From Mactra quadrangularis (Eukaryota; Mollusca; Bivalvia; Venerida; Mactridae): a stretch of DNA of 64,000 nucleotides. Below, piece by piece: positions 47,828 through 61,400 of the stretch. Position 1 is the first letter of the stretch; each line of letters begins with the position of its first letter. The notes beneath the pieces were generated by a model. The model saw nothing but the letters and a program-made list of their open reading frames with translations, was not told where the DNA came from and did no database searches. Position numbers and translations under genes: made by a program. The stretch lies in contig CM046309.1 in the NCBI GenBank assembly GCA_025267735.1, positions 57,046,319 to 57,110,318 on the forward strand, written 5' to 3'.

Positions 47828-48037
47828 CGTGTTCAGTAACAACTGTTAGCTTATGTTATGGGTACGGAAGAACTCAACCCGAAGACAACTCAACCCGTGC
47901 AATACTTAACTCAACGTTGGGACAACTCAATCCATTAGTAGGAGATTGAGTTGTCTCGGGTTGAGTTGTCTATGGGTTGAGATGTTCCGACACTTCCGTT
48001 ACGGAACGTTTTGGAACGTTCAAGGTAACTGAACACG
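47828..48037. mobile_element. uninterrupted TTGAGTTGTC-type MITE
   Basis: The inverted ends CGTGTTCAGT (47828-47837) and ACTGAACACG (48028-48037) enclose ACTCAACCCG repeats on the left and GGTTGAGTTGTC repeats on the right. Intact counterpart of the split element 18161-23032. Confidence 0.7.
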
Positions 48038-48685
48038 CTGCAGGTGAGCTAAAAACAGAGCAGAGTTAACAAAATAGTTGGTATAAAAAAATCATAACAG
48101 TTGGTATTAAATAATATTGTTATATAGACTTAACAGCGTTACACTTGTCATTTGAAATTACAAGGATTTGAGAGTAACAAAAATAAACTATATATAAATA
48201 TAATTCGTTTGTAAAAATAATAGGATTATAAATTTAAAGTCATAAGATAAATAAATATAGCAATTGTATGCGCGAGCTATCAATTATAGTAGATTTACAA
48301 ATATACGTTAAGTTCGCTCCATTAATAAAAAAAAATCCGTATTCAGCGAACTGTTTTAAAATGGATATACTTGAATAAATATATTTTTAACTTCATCACA
48401 ATTAAACGATAACCAGCCTTTGTCATTCACAAATACTAGCTATAAAATATTTTGGATTTTTATGCACATAATTATTTTTTTGATAAAAGCAGCGTTTAAT
48501 TGAAAAGAGGTAAGTGCTTTTTTAGACAAATCATGCAAAAATGTTCTTATAAATTGTTACATTTTTTCAGATTTTTTGGTCAAAAATTGATAATTTGATA
48601 TCTGTTTTACTACATACTAAAATTTCGGATATAACTGGTTATACCTATTGTCAATGTTATGAGTATACTGAGTAAGTGTTTATAG

Positions 48686-48930
48686 TGGCATATTTCTGCC
48701 ATCAGATGCCACATAACTAACTAGTTAATTAAAAAGTTAACTACGAACGGTAACTAGTTAACCTCTTAAGTTAATTAAGTTAAGTGGTTAACTAGTTACA
48801 GTAACTAGTTGTTCACTTAACTAACTAGTTACTTAACCTCTTAAGTTAAGAGGTTAACTAGTTACCATAACTAGTTAAACTCTTAATTAACTAGTTATTT
48901 ATGCGGTTATCTGATGGCAGAAATATGCCA
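48686..48930. mobile_element. foldback with AACTAGTTA core repeats
   Basis: Perfect 22-bp inverted ends at 48686-48707 and 48909-48930 (TGGCATATTTCTGCC, ATCAGAT). The interior is almost only permutations of TTAACTAGTTA and CTTAAGTTAA, so it can pair with itself along its length. Confidence 0.85.
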
Positions 48931-49285
48931 CCATAAGTACTTCATCGGAAATGAATTTAAAATATTGTATCTCAAGTGTATATGCATAGTGTTGTACAGC
49001 ATTAAAACGTTTCGGAAACAGCGCTGTCCAGAAACGATACGGTCACAAGTGTCCCATACAATAATGGCCGGCTAAACAAGTTGCGTTACATTTTTGTAGG
49101 AATGTTCCAAAATTCTTAAAATAAAAAAGTGCAGTCACGGCTCACCGGATAAAATCTGGCTATAGTTAGATGATTGAATGCTAAGCTTTATATTTCCAGC
49201 TAACAGTAACTCAGGCAACACGTTGTGGGATTATCATTGGAATTTTTCAAGTACTGTCCGACGGTCATTTTTTTGTTATTGAAAG

Positions 49286-49497
49286 ATGGATAAAGCGACA
49301 GAATTGGAAAGTTTGAATTCTAAAAAATCGAGCACAGATGAAACTTTGTCAGATGGCGATGTTACAGTGGATATTAAATCTGACAATAATTTGGAAGATG
49401 AAAGAGGTGTTTGGGCAAATAAACTAGAATTCTTTCTAGCTATAATGGGATACACAGTTGGTATTGGTAGTGTTTGGAGATTTCCTATAACTTGCAG
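49286..49497 (+). CDS. SLC6 copy 2 exon 1: N-terminus and TM1
   Basis: MDKATELES start and identical TM1 apart from PITC for PIIC; Ser62 retained. The N-terminal tail has most of the differences. Donor CAG|GTAATT, no SINE after it. Confidence 0.95.
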
Positions 49498-52400
49498 GTA
49501 ATTGGTTTATTATGTCCCATTTTTCATTCCTCATCAATCAATCAAATCGAGGTGGGGGGTCAAATTTACAACTGCTGCAGGCATCCCACAAACTGTGGTA
49601 GACAGCAGGTGGCTGGATTGTCTGACATTTGATCGCCATGAGACCTTGTTTAGAAGATCAGTTATTGTATTTATAAAGTAGTATTTTGTATTGTATCATA
49701 AATGGTGTGAGCAAACATATCAGAAAAAGCAACAGGAAAAGGCACAGTCAACAAGCAAAGATTTTTTTTTTTTAATTACTTGTTGTAACAAAAGGAACGC
49801 CACAACAACTAACGAAACCAAGACTTAAAAGGGTTTCAGCCTCGAAACATTCTCGTACACAGAGGATATCAAGATTCTAACAGTATCGAGAATCTTGATA
49901 GCCTCTAGGAACGAGAATGTCTTGGAACGGAGAGTGGAATAATAATTGCCAATGGGGTTCAGTTTAAACAAGGTTCTTGGGTACCGCAACCTCGCACTTG
50001 TCCCAATAGGTGTTAAAACAAACAATGGTTTTGAAAACACTTCAGTCCACACTTCACTATACAATATTGCGAGAAAGAAAAAAAGAGCAAATACATAAAA
50101 AAAGCTATTAACTTTGCTAATGTAAAAGACAAAAAGGTTACGAGCGTCTGATAAAGAAAGCGTTCACTCGCAAGACATATCCATGTGTATTCACTCCCTT
50201 ACTTACATTTTATTTGGAGTTCGAATATAAAGTAAAGTTAAGAGTAATAACTTTACTTCCATGGGAAAGGCATTCATAAAGCAACTTGTAAAGCTCTTTA
50301 GGTTTTGCTAGAAGTGTTCCTCTAGGATAACAATGAACACCTAGCATCGCTAATGTATTGTTATAACATGCATTCCTTGACAAGAAACGAATTTCGTAAC
50401 ACTCGGTCAATTTCAAATACCAGTGTACGAAATAAGTGGGTGACCGGTTGCCCGGGACAACCCATTTCTAGATCGGGCAACCAAAGATTTAGTACTAGCA
50501 TCTAAAATGACCTGTTTGGGCAACCACTTTCATATCCTAATTTCGTAGACTAAAATACTTTTTGCTGAATGATACATATCTCGTATCAAGTTGTTACTCA
50601 TGTTCTATTCAATATAAGATTTCAATTTGAAAACCTTACAGAACGAATAAGTAATCGCAATGTAGCATAGATCTATCAAATTTATATGGAAAATACATTT
50701 TTAAGCGGGCAAATGATGATGTTCTACGTTGATTTGATGCAAAGAATTAAGCTATTGATAAAATTATTCAACGGTCCGTCGTGTATATAGTAAATATAAC
50801 CTATTGTTGGTTAACGTGATCTGATAAACGTTAATGGACCGGTCGCCGGTCTCCAACGAAGGCATTAACCCTACTTAATTAAATATTCACTTCAGTACTT
50901 CTGTAATCAAGATTGATAAAAATAGATACCGTAAGTACGAGGATAATTAAACAAATATCTAGTATTTAAATCAGCGGAGTTTAAAGTACACATCACTGAC
51001 AGAAGAATGAAGTAAACAACGCCATTAGTTACGTTCGCTCAGTCGAGACCAAAATGCTTAAATTAATTGCCCGTAAATTATGCATTACTTTACTTAGATT
51101 TAATTGATGATAGCAATAAAAGTTAATGATAAAATCACGCCTGACGGAAAATTGTGCGTTCATTTTAAAATGTACTGTGCGTGCTTTATAATCGCGTAGA
51201 TTATTCAAATTTCAGTCAACCACATAGCAAAATAACGTACACGGCAATTCTCAATACGAAGATCCAATTGGGAATGTAAATATATGAAAATCAACTTCAA
51301 ATAAATCAGTTGTAAATGATTTTTTCATTATTATGCATGTATCAGGGATGTAAATCTAATTTTCTGGATGCATAACTATCTTATTGCCAGTGCTGTGACC
51401 ATATAAAGAGGGTAAGGTGTAAACATTTGACTATTCGCTTTAACATACGATTTTGTACCCTCATTGCGGACAGAAAAGGCGTACACACAAATATCTTCTT
51501 CCGTACCAAATAAAATGGTTTGGTTTTCAACAATTATACATTTGTACATGTCTTTGTCTAAAAATAAAAAAATGACTACAATGACTTCTTAATTAAGTCA
51601 TTACATCCCACTTAACTGAAGGAACACTTCAATGCTAAGGGTAAAATCAAGACTGTAATCATTGGTCACAATCCAAATGTTTTCTATTATTTGTGGACGT
51701 CACAATGATAACCTGCTGTTTCTTATACTTCACTTTGGTCATTGCCGATACAAAAAAGTATATATTACCTGTGATATACCGCATACTTAAAAGGCACGTA
51801 TATGTATAAAGAACAGGTGCAATGGTAACGGAAATTTTATATTGATTATATAAGCCTTTAAACATAGTCAAATCCACAAAGTCTTTAATTGAACCAACAT
51901 TATTTAATCTCTGCAATAATATTAGTCCAGTCACTTAAGGCGAAATATAGGGTTAACATCAAGATACTTGCAACAGAAACGGAGACAACAGTTTTAAGTT
52001 CCTTATTGCTTCCTTCATGCACATGAGAAAATCAAGGAAAATCTAATAAGGGGAAATAAGATTTTTTCTGCCTTTTTATAACCACGTGTTTTTCACAGCC
52101 AACAAAGCAATTGAAAGCCGATACTCATGCACATACAGAACAGTCAATATTTTAATAGTATGTTTTCACCAAGAGATTTAAACATCCGCAACAACACGTA
52201 CTTTGATGTATTTAATAATATTAAAACAGAAAATACGCAGTTTTATTATATTTATTTTCGATAAATTTATGTTTTACCCCACCCGCCCAAACTGCATTCA
52301 TATCTGAATTCAGCGTTTGTGGTCAATCTCCGCAAACAGATATCCTGTACAGCATTGCCGTACAGGATCTTTACTGTCTCCGTGGAAGGTCATGTCGAGA

Positions 52401-55400
52401 TGAACTTTATGTCGACCAATCAATGCATAGCTTTCATCTAGACGAAACACTATTAATAACATTTTGATGTCGTAATTTCTACTTTTAGACCAAGGTTGGC
52501 AAGCTAATTTAACAGCGGTAGCCTATTATTCACAGTCTGCGATTGGATGGCTCCTTTCAAATTGCGTGACGTAGACGATGTAAACAAGTAACGCATCATA
52601 ACAATTTCGTCATTAATATAATGACGAGAAAAGTTCACTTGAACGTGACATTCGTTTGGAAAAGGCCAGATCTAAATTAGCGAGTAGGCGAGCGGAAAAT
52701 TTTAGATCGGGTTTTAATCAGATTGCGTTTGCAGTAAGCAATGAAATATTAGTCATGTAACGTGTAGTCATCCTGAAAGAAATACTGAAAAATAAAAAAA
52801 ATGTGTGCTTTTATGTGAGTTTACAATACATAATGTTTTATTCATATCAGGATCGGATCCAGATGGGTCGTAAGTGGGGGCACAAATGAGGGAAATTTGA
52901 GCCTCCATATGTAAAAGGTGCAAATCTGAGCACTTTGAACACACTTAAATGAATAAATGAGGCTAAATCTCGATAACTTATAGTTTCCTTTTAACGAAAA
53001 GTCAATATCTGCTCGTATGTCTGGATTACCTGTCCCATACCACATTATTTGTCAGGTAAAGCACAATAATGGCGGCGCCAACCAAGGCATCTTCGGGTTA
53101 CAAATTTATCTTTCATCATCTCTTTATTTTGCCTCATTCTTTGGAGTTTGGTAATATAAATGTCAATCATAGTCGATTTTTCTTTCCACGTTTAAATTTT
53201 ACGAACGATTAACCAAAGACCATGTCTACATCTTGGAAACACGATTCGGATGTTGACCATTTCTCATTCGAATTTCGGATACTTATTCAGCATAAATGTA
53301 GCCTATTTACTAAAATAAAATATCCACTGAAATTCTTGTACTAAGTACCTTTAATTTAAGCCGATAGTGAGAAATAATCATTTGAAAACAGAATTATCCG
53401 ATACCTTGTGCTATGCATCGGGCACCTCAATTATTCTGCTTTGCCTGACCTACTTTTACCCACCAAAGTACCACTGGGAACCATAAAAGTATTAAACAAT
53501 GATAAAGCAATTCTGAGTTAAGGCTAAATCCAGCGGAATTAAAACATGTCTGCTTCATACCTCTTCCCTTAAGCATAGTTGTAACGATGGAGTTGTTGAT
53601 CGGGGTGGTGCAGGAGGGGTATAAACTCAAAACGAAAAATCAATGATGTCAACGAAGCAAATTTCAGCACCTTTAGACACCCCTAGTTTGCTCTAAAGGA
53701 TAAAATTGAGCGCTAGGTAAAACTTATCTTCTTTAGACACGTTTTTATATGTTTAGGTTTAAATTGTTGGTTTGATAAAACCCTGTGGGTTTTTTTTCCG
53801 TAGAACTAATCCATTTTTCACAAAAAATGCCGGGAAATTTATGAAAAGTTACACATGGTAACTTACTAACTTATGTGTAAAGTCGACTTTTGTAATGAGA
53901 AAATTCGCTAATTTTACGTAAATATTGCCTACTTTAGATACATTTTTGTGAGTAGCTTCTTTTATGTACATTGTACTTGAAAATTTGCTTTATTAAGAGT
54001 GTTCGGACGCTTTTCAGTAGGCTAACGGAAATGGTTGTTGAGACGATTCAAAAACACGGAAATCCGCCAAAAATATCACTTTTTCATTTTAAAAGAAAAT
54101 TTTTAAGGATACTAGAATTTGAACTCTTATTTATCAAAAATAAAATCAAAGATTTATCAACGGTTTTTGCGATTGGACGGCTCATTTCAAATTGCGTGAC
54201 GTAGACGATGTAAACAAGTTACGTATCAAAACAATTTCGTTATTAATATTATGATGAGAAAAGGTCACCTGAACGTGACCCTCGTTTGAAAAAGGCCAGA
54301 TCTAAATTAGCGAGTAGGCGAGCGGAAAATTTTAGATCGGGTTTTAATCAGATTGTTAGTTACCTTGATTGGAAGAAGCAATGCGTGACGAAGGCCTAAC
54401 CGCTGTGAATACATTGTATTTTTACTCCTGATTTGAGCCTACCATGGTCCGCCAGCATCACAGTTTAGTTCGAACCACTGTATGAGTGCTACGGTTCAAT
54501 TTGCATAATGATTTACTAAAATTAAAAAGCAACTGACGTTTCTACCCTATCGTCTTTCACCAAAACGCATACGAGTCACATGATATATTTACATACGTTC
54601 GAAACAGTGATAATATTCAGACATATATGGAACAAAAATTCGACCTCGAGGATTGTTCGAACCTTCATCGTTATATTCAAACCGTCAACTAAACCGTGAA
54701 TTCTGAACCGCGGCGCATCGTCTTACGATATCCCGTAACAACTCTAGTCCAGAGGCGCTTTTCACAAAAAATCTTACGATAAAATTCATCGTAAGTCAAC
54801 AGCAAGGAACATTTATAATACGGTCATTTCTTGGCCAGCCAATTCTTAATATCATTGAATTTTGTAGAATATAGTATACCTTTTGAATATCATATTATAG
54901 TTATGTTTATTATCCTTCTGACTTTGAATAAATAATAATGAATTCAACTTACGATAATTTTTGTCGTAAGAATTTTTATGAAAAGGTGCGCTGATGTTAA
55001 GATTTTACATTTCTATATTTCAGTCGTAATGGAGGTGGTGCGTTTCTTATTCCTTTCTTTTTCTTCCTGATAACAGCGGGTGGACCATTGTACTACCTAG
55101 AAGTCTGTTTAGGTCAATTCAGTGGAAAAAGTGCCGGGCTAGCTTTTGAGTTTTGCCCATTGTTGAAAGGTGAGTTATTGTCTGCATATTTTACAGTCTT
55201 GTCAATCTCCATGCCAAGAGCTGTCTTATTACCAATTATGGATTGGAATACTTACATAACAAGAGCAAAATTACACTTGCGTACGCAAACTCACTTTTGG
55301 GACATTGTTTACCACACGACTCAATTTTGTGCCGAGGATTCAGAGCTGATAATAAAGATTTAAAAGATCAATTGCAATTTGTAGAGGAAAGAAAAGTAGC

Positions 55401-58400
55401 ATTTGTTGTATGCACTACTTGATGTCATTCAACTTTTTGCCCAGGAATGAGTAATCAGCGAAAATCACATTTTTTGTTTACCATATCAATTCCAATATAG
55501 ACCACGTGACTGGTTCCGACATCGTGATTAATACTTCCATGTCTATATTACAGGTTTGAGTACTTTACAAATCATTCTTTCACTTTTCAGATTTGGGTAC
55601 TTTACAAGTCATTCTTTCACTTTTCAGGTCTGGGTTCTTTATAAGCCAATCTTTCACTTTTCATGTTTGGGTACTTTATAAGTCATTCTTTCACTTTTCA
55701 GGTTTGGGTACATTACAAGTCATACTATCACTAACTGTGTTATGGTATTCAATGAGTATTCTATCCTGGGTGTTATATTTCATATATAGTTGTTTTCATA
55801 CTGTTCTACCATGGACATCATGCAATAACCACTGGAATACACCGTCATGCATACGTAAGTTCCAAATAATTGTTTTTATAATATCTCAGTCAATTTTAAC
55901 CTAAGAGAGATAGAACCACATTGCCATATGCTCCGTTAGTTCATGACCGATGTTAATCTTTATAACTAATCCATAGTCAAGAGCAATAATCAATAATGTA
56001 ACTCAGCTATGAGCCGAAGGTCAGCAGACCATTTTATACATCAAGGGATGTTTTCAGACACGCACAATGTGAGATGGTTTATGCCTATATACTATTATTG
56101 AATTGGCACCCCCTCCTTTCAAATGAAATCGCCCTACAGAGAAATGGAATCAAGCATTCCAAAATCTGATTCCAACATGTGATTCGCATTGTTTTTCTAT
56201 AAATAATGTATTGAAATTATCGACTTTTACATGCCATCTCTCTAAACACGAATCTTTCTGTTGATAATATCAATAAGGGACTTTAGTCAGTTATTTCCCC
56301 TTGTATACTCTTCAAAATAGGTAGGTCTAATTAGTTGGATTACTCGGATTTTACCCTTACTTTTCAATGTTAATTTGCCAAATTTAATCTTAAATAACTT
56401 TTTTGTATATCATTTAATTTGTTTGAAATTCAATCTAATTATTTTTAAGTTGAAGAACTATCTTAATTCCATCACTTCTGTTAATATCTTCATTAACAAG
56501 AAAGATATTAGATGAAATATTTTGTTATCCTTACATAGGAATTCAATGATAAAATCCATGGATTCCAACTGTAAGGACCTACTTACCAATTGGATTGCTT
56601 CAGATTTTATCATGGGAAGATAACTGACTAAAGTCCCTAATTAATGATCACTATGTTTTCGTCTTTTTCTTGGTATAAGTAGCCAATATCAACCATGCAA
56701 TGTCATACACGGCTTGCTTTTCTATGACTATTATTTTTAAAATCAAGTCCGATATTACTTAGCTGTTCATTCATAAATGTCATTGTCGTAAGTCAGGAAT
56801 GTGAAATTCCTATGCCCGCCTTGTCCGACTCGAAAATTTATGTTTTCGGACAGGTCAATATTTCCATTCCACATGTCCGTGGGCAAGTAATACATATCAG
56901 CTTAAATATACCACATTGTACATGTATCATAGCTAAACTTAATCATGTGGATGTCTAAACCCTTCAATAAACTATCTCCGTGTCAAAAATTTATCATTAC
57001 TTACAGAATGTTTTTAGATCCCAGTTTTCAATATTAAGTTTTGAGTTCTGAATATCTAGGCAAGTGCAATTTGATCCCGGACAAGTTGATTTTTAAATTT
57101 CACACGTCCGTGGGCAAGTAGAAAAACTTGGAATTCCACAACCCTGCATAAATACTTTTTTTCTAATTTCCAGCTATATCTGAGCTCTGGTCACAAGAGA
57201 GAACTAACTCTTCTATCAACACAGACATCTACAATACAACATCATTGACAAATATAACAACATTAATTGATAGAGAACAATCTGAACATAGTTCATCTGC
57301 TTACGAATTCTGGGAGTATGTATTAACTCATTTAATTCTTCCATGTTGAAGAAGATTAATACCATTTATCTTTTTACTAACTTGTGATCGACTTCTATGT
57401 GGCCAAATTTGATCCAAGTGGCAAAATTAAACAATCTTTGTAAATGACAATAAAAAGGAGTCTGAAACCTATCAGGAATAGAAATAATAAAAACATAGAC
57501 ATTCCACGCACAAAAAGCTAAAAGGGATATGGTTTTAATTTTCAAAACTTTATTGAGAGTGTTTTAAGGACAAATGGGCCATACTTTGTGCAAAAATATG
57601 GTAGTCATAGGCCAAATGATTTCAGAGGAGAAAGTTTGAGACCTCTACTTAGTGCTATAGGTAAACCCGAGTGAGAGTTTAACTATGATCTCCATGGATT
57701 GATTTTAGAAGTCTTGTTAAAGGATTTCAATGCGAAATTGCTTTTTTCTGAAGAGCAAATATCATCTTTGCAAATGTGGTAAGGCTTGTGGCTGTAGAGT
57801 TTTTACGAGAACTTTCATTTTAATTGCCAAGAAAAAATCATTTGAAAGCATCTTTCCAGCAATATTTCCATTAGAAATTTAGTTAATTCATGAATTTCTC
57901 TGGCTTTTTATCTTCTGGTTAATCATGAAAATTCAGCACATTTATATTGTTACCTTAAATAAATGTCAAAGATTTACTGAAAGTTTTACACAGGTATAAA
58001 GTAATAGGCAGGTCCTCTGGTTTAGAAGAAATGGGAAGTCTACAAATACATTTAGTTATTTGTTTATTTCTGGCATGGTTGTTCTGTGTATCTGCTGTCA
58101 TCAAGGGTGTCACGACTCTAGGCAAGGTATTATTGTCTCTCACTATATTGTTTGAATACTCTATTTTACTACATATTTCTGGTGGCTTGAAAATCGAACC
58201 CAATCTGTTAATATCTTTAACTTTAAAGTAAATGCCAATAAGACTCTATTACCCTTTCAACATTTAAATCCGGTCACACTCCTTATTTAGATACATACAA
58301 TGGAATTAATATAAAAATGTAAAAACGAATTTCGATAAGAATCAAGTTAGTGCTGTATTGAATACATCTGACGGTATAAATACAGCCGTCGAAGAAAAGA

Positions 58401-61400
58401 ATCGTTCATACGAACACTCATTAAGGTCTGCTTAGAATACAGTCAGTCGGCTAGATCAAAGACTAATTGCAACATGCGAACGCTAATTGAGGTCTGCTAG
58501 GTGGACAACCGGCTGATACAACATGGGATGACTACCCAGGCTTATTCTTGAAGTCACTTTGTGATGTCGGACATTCTTGATACAATGCAAGACAGGTTTT
58601 AAGTAACGTTACATTATTAAAATTAAATAATACGATTCGCATCGAAAGTCAAATTCTTTAATACCTTAACATCATATTTTTTTATACATGTACAGTTATA
58701 TAATCTCTAATAAAAGTTGATTGGTTGTTTCAAACCGTATCCATAAAATCTGATTTCCTGTGTTCTGACTATACACTTATAAGTCCTTTTCAGGTAGTTT
58801 ATGTGACGGCTATAGCTCCTTATGTATTCTTAACCATTATGTTGATTAAGGGGTTGACGCTAGATGGTTCTATGGACGGAGTAAAGACCTTTCTGGCCCC
58901 AGATTTCTCTAAACTCCTGACTGCGCAAGTAAGTTCATTTTAACTTCGTATCGGGCAATGTCATTGCATGAGCTTTTTGTACATCATTTTGTATGCCTTA
59001 TACCGTCATATCGCGACCGGGCGCTGTACGGAGCGTTCATGAAAAGACCCGAAGCTTAATCTATTAGTTCTGAGCACGGTCGGCAATGTAGCAAGTTAAA
59101 ATACGATGAGACGCTACGTATAACAGCGATTTACGACAAAAGATACAGACGAATGAGATCAGTAACAGATGACAGAAAGGGATCGACAACGATGTGAAGT
59201 TTATGTTATGCGACAGACGACAACGTGATGCGACGTATACATTGTAACGGACGACTATGCTTCGTGTAAGAGGACAACGTGACACGATGTATACATTGTA
59301 ACGGACGTCTATGCGTCACGTCAATCGAAGGACAACAAAATGCAACTAATTCTGAAATATTTGTTTGTTTACAGGTTTGGTTAGATGCTGCCATTCAAGT
59401 ATTTTATTCTCTGGGACCATCTTGGGGAGGTGTCATAACTATGTCAAGTTATAATAGATTTCATCAGAAGTCATTTTGGTTTGTAGTTTTGAGACTCGTT
59501 CTATCGTGATTATCACTTTTACATAATCAGAATTAAAAGCGTAACAGTGTTTCACAAAGGTATGTGTACGTGGCATTTTCAATTTATTTAGAGCAGGTAT
59601 TTTGTTCATTTTACAGTACAAAGGTATATTCATTTATACTGTTTATAGTCTAGTACAATGCATTAATTTTAATACAATGTATTTTTTATAAATACATGTA
59701 ATAATGATGCAATCGGTGTACTTAATACATTTATTTTTATCAAGATCTACCACTAATAACTATCAATATTGGCATTGAAAATTTTGATTATTTTGTTTCT
59801 GCATTTTAAAATCACATCAACATTACAGGTCATCTACTATGTGTGTAGTAAGTGCTGGTTTTACATCATTCTTTAATGGATTGGTTGTATTTACATTACT
59901 TGGTTTTATGGCAAAGTCTTCAGGAAGAACAGTTGAAGAAGTGGCAAGACAATCAGGTTATCTTTTTATACAACCAAAGCACATTATCGAAATAATAACT
60001 GATGTGCAACCTTCACCGTTTTTCAGTCATGAATTTTTAAAGTCTAGCATGTTTAACTAGTCATTCAAGAAAGGAAATAATTAAGGTAAATTCTATTCAC
60101 ATAAAACATTTGAAACAGTTTAATATAGTATTTTACCATTTTTACATCCAATAGAGGACTAGAAAGCGGACACAAAAGTAATTAATCTTAAACTGTAAAA
60201 TTTTGCTTCAAAAGCGAGCTTGAAATAAGACAAAAATCTAAAATTTGTTTTTTATTTATTGTACTACCACTAGTAACTGTCACTGCATTGTATAAAGAAT
60301 AAATGGAAGTTATTGTATATATTTATTGTTCATTTTCAGGACCAGGACTTGCTTTTATTGCTTTCCCAACAGCTTTAAGTCAGATGCCTGTACCTCATTT
60401 GTGGTCTGTTTTATTCTTTGTAATGTTGGTAGCGGTTGTGTTCGACAGTTTGGTAAGCTTGTTTCATATTTTAATAATTATTATTTTACCCGGTTTATTC
60501 ACACTATTACCAGCTTATGTACGGGGAGCTAATTTTTGCATATCAGAAAGTACAATGCCACTTTCTAAAATTATTTCCATGGAGAGCAAAGCCATCAGGT
60601 TCAACAATAACATGGTCATACCAACATTAAGCAAATGTGCAAATACTCTCCACACACATGGATGAAAGTTGAAAGTTTTAAAAAATGCTGAAAACCAATT
60701 GTCAAAATACTGAAATAGACAAGTTTCATGTAAATAAAAAAGAGTACATGTAATTTATTCCCAAAATACTGAAATCAGTATTAAAACTGAAAACTTTCAT
60801 ACCCATGTACACGTCGTGAAAGTCATAGGAATCAAGTCATTCAAGTAATGTTTTAAGGCATTATGTTTCATAAGTTCTGTCTTTAGTAAAGAGGAAATTC
60901 AATTTTTATTAAATATACAATGCGATACATTATCTTTATATTACAGTTTGGAATGTTTGAGACAGTTACTAGCGGTATCATAGATTTATTTCCTAAACAA
61001 CTTGTATCCAAGAGAATATTAGTAAACATTATAACTGGTGTTTGTTTCTACTTGGCTGGATTACCTTTAACAATGAATGTAAGTAAAACAACAAATACGA
61101 CGAGTTCATTCACCCACCCCCTTTAATGACTTTTTGACGGCCATTTTCTAATCATGTGACCTAATTGGCTTAAGGTAACCTGGGTCGCCTACAAAATGCT
61201 CAAATCGTGATTATAGTATATGTCACTTACCAGGAACGGAGACGATCAATTATACTGATGATTGTATATATCGCCGTCCAGGAATGACGATGCATTATAC
61301 AATTCATAATATTTTACTTTAGCTCGATTGTAAAATAAGTTTTAACAACTCAAGATTAACTACTGTTAAGTCCGCTTGTCGGTTTCTCAGTATTAAACCA

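Noticed and set aside
53069..53212. ATG GCG GCG CC start followed by 47 codons inside intron 1 of copy 2
   Set aside because: Good-looking start context but no domain, splice site or paralogue.
55593..55904. 103-codon frame running through the 37-bp repeats into exon 3
   Set aside because: Open only because of the duplicated exon start; the true exon begins at 55702 by frame and by comparison with copy 1.
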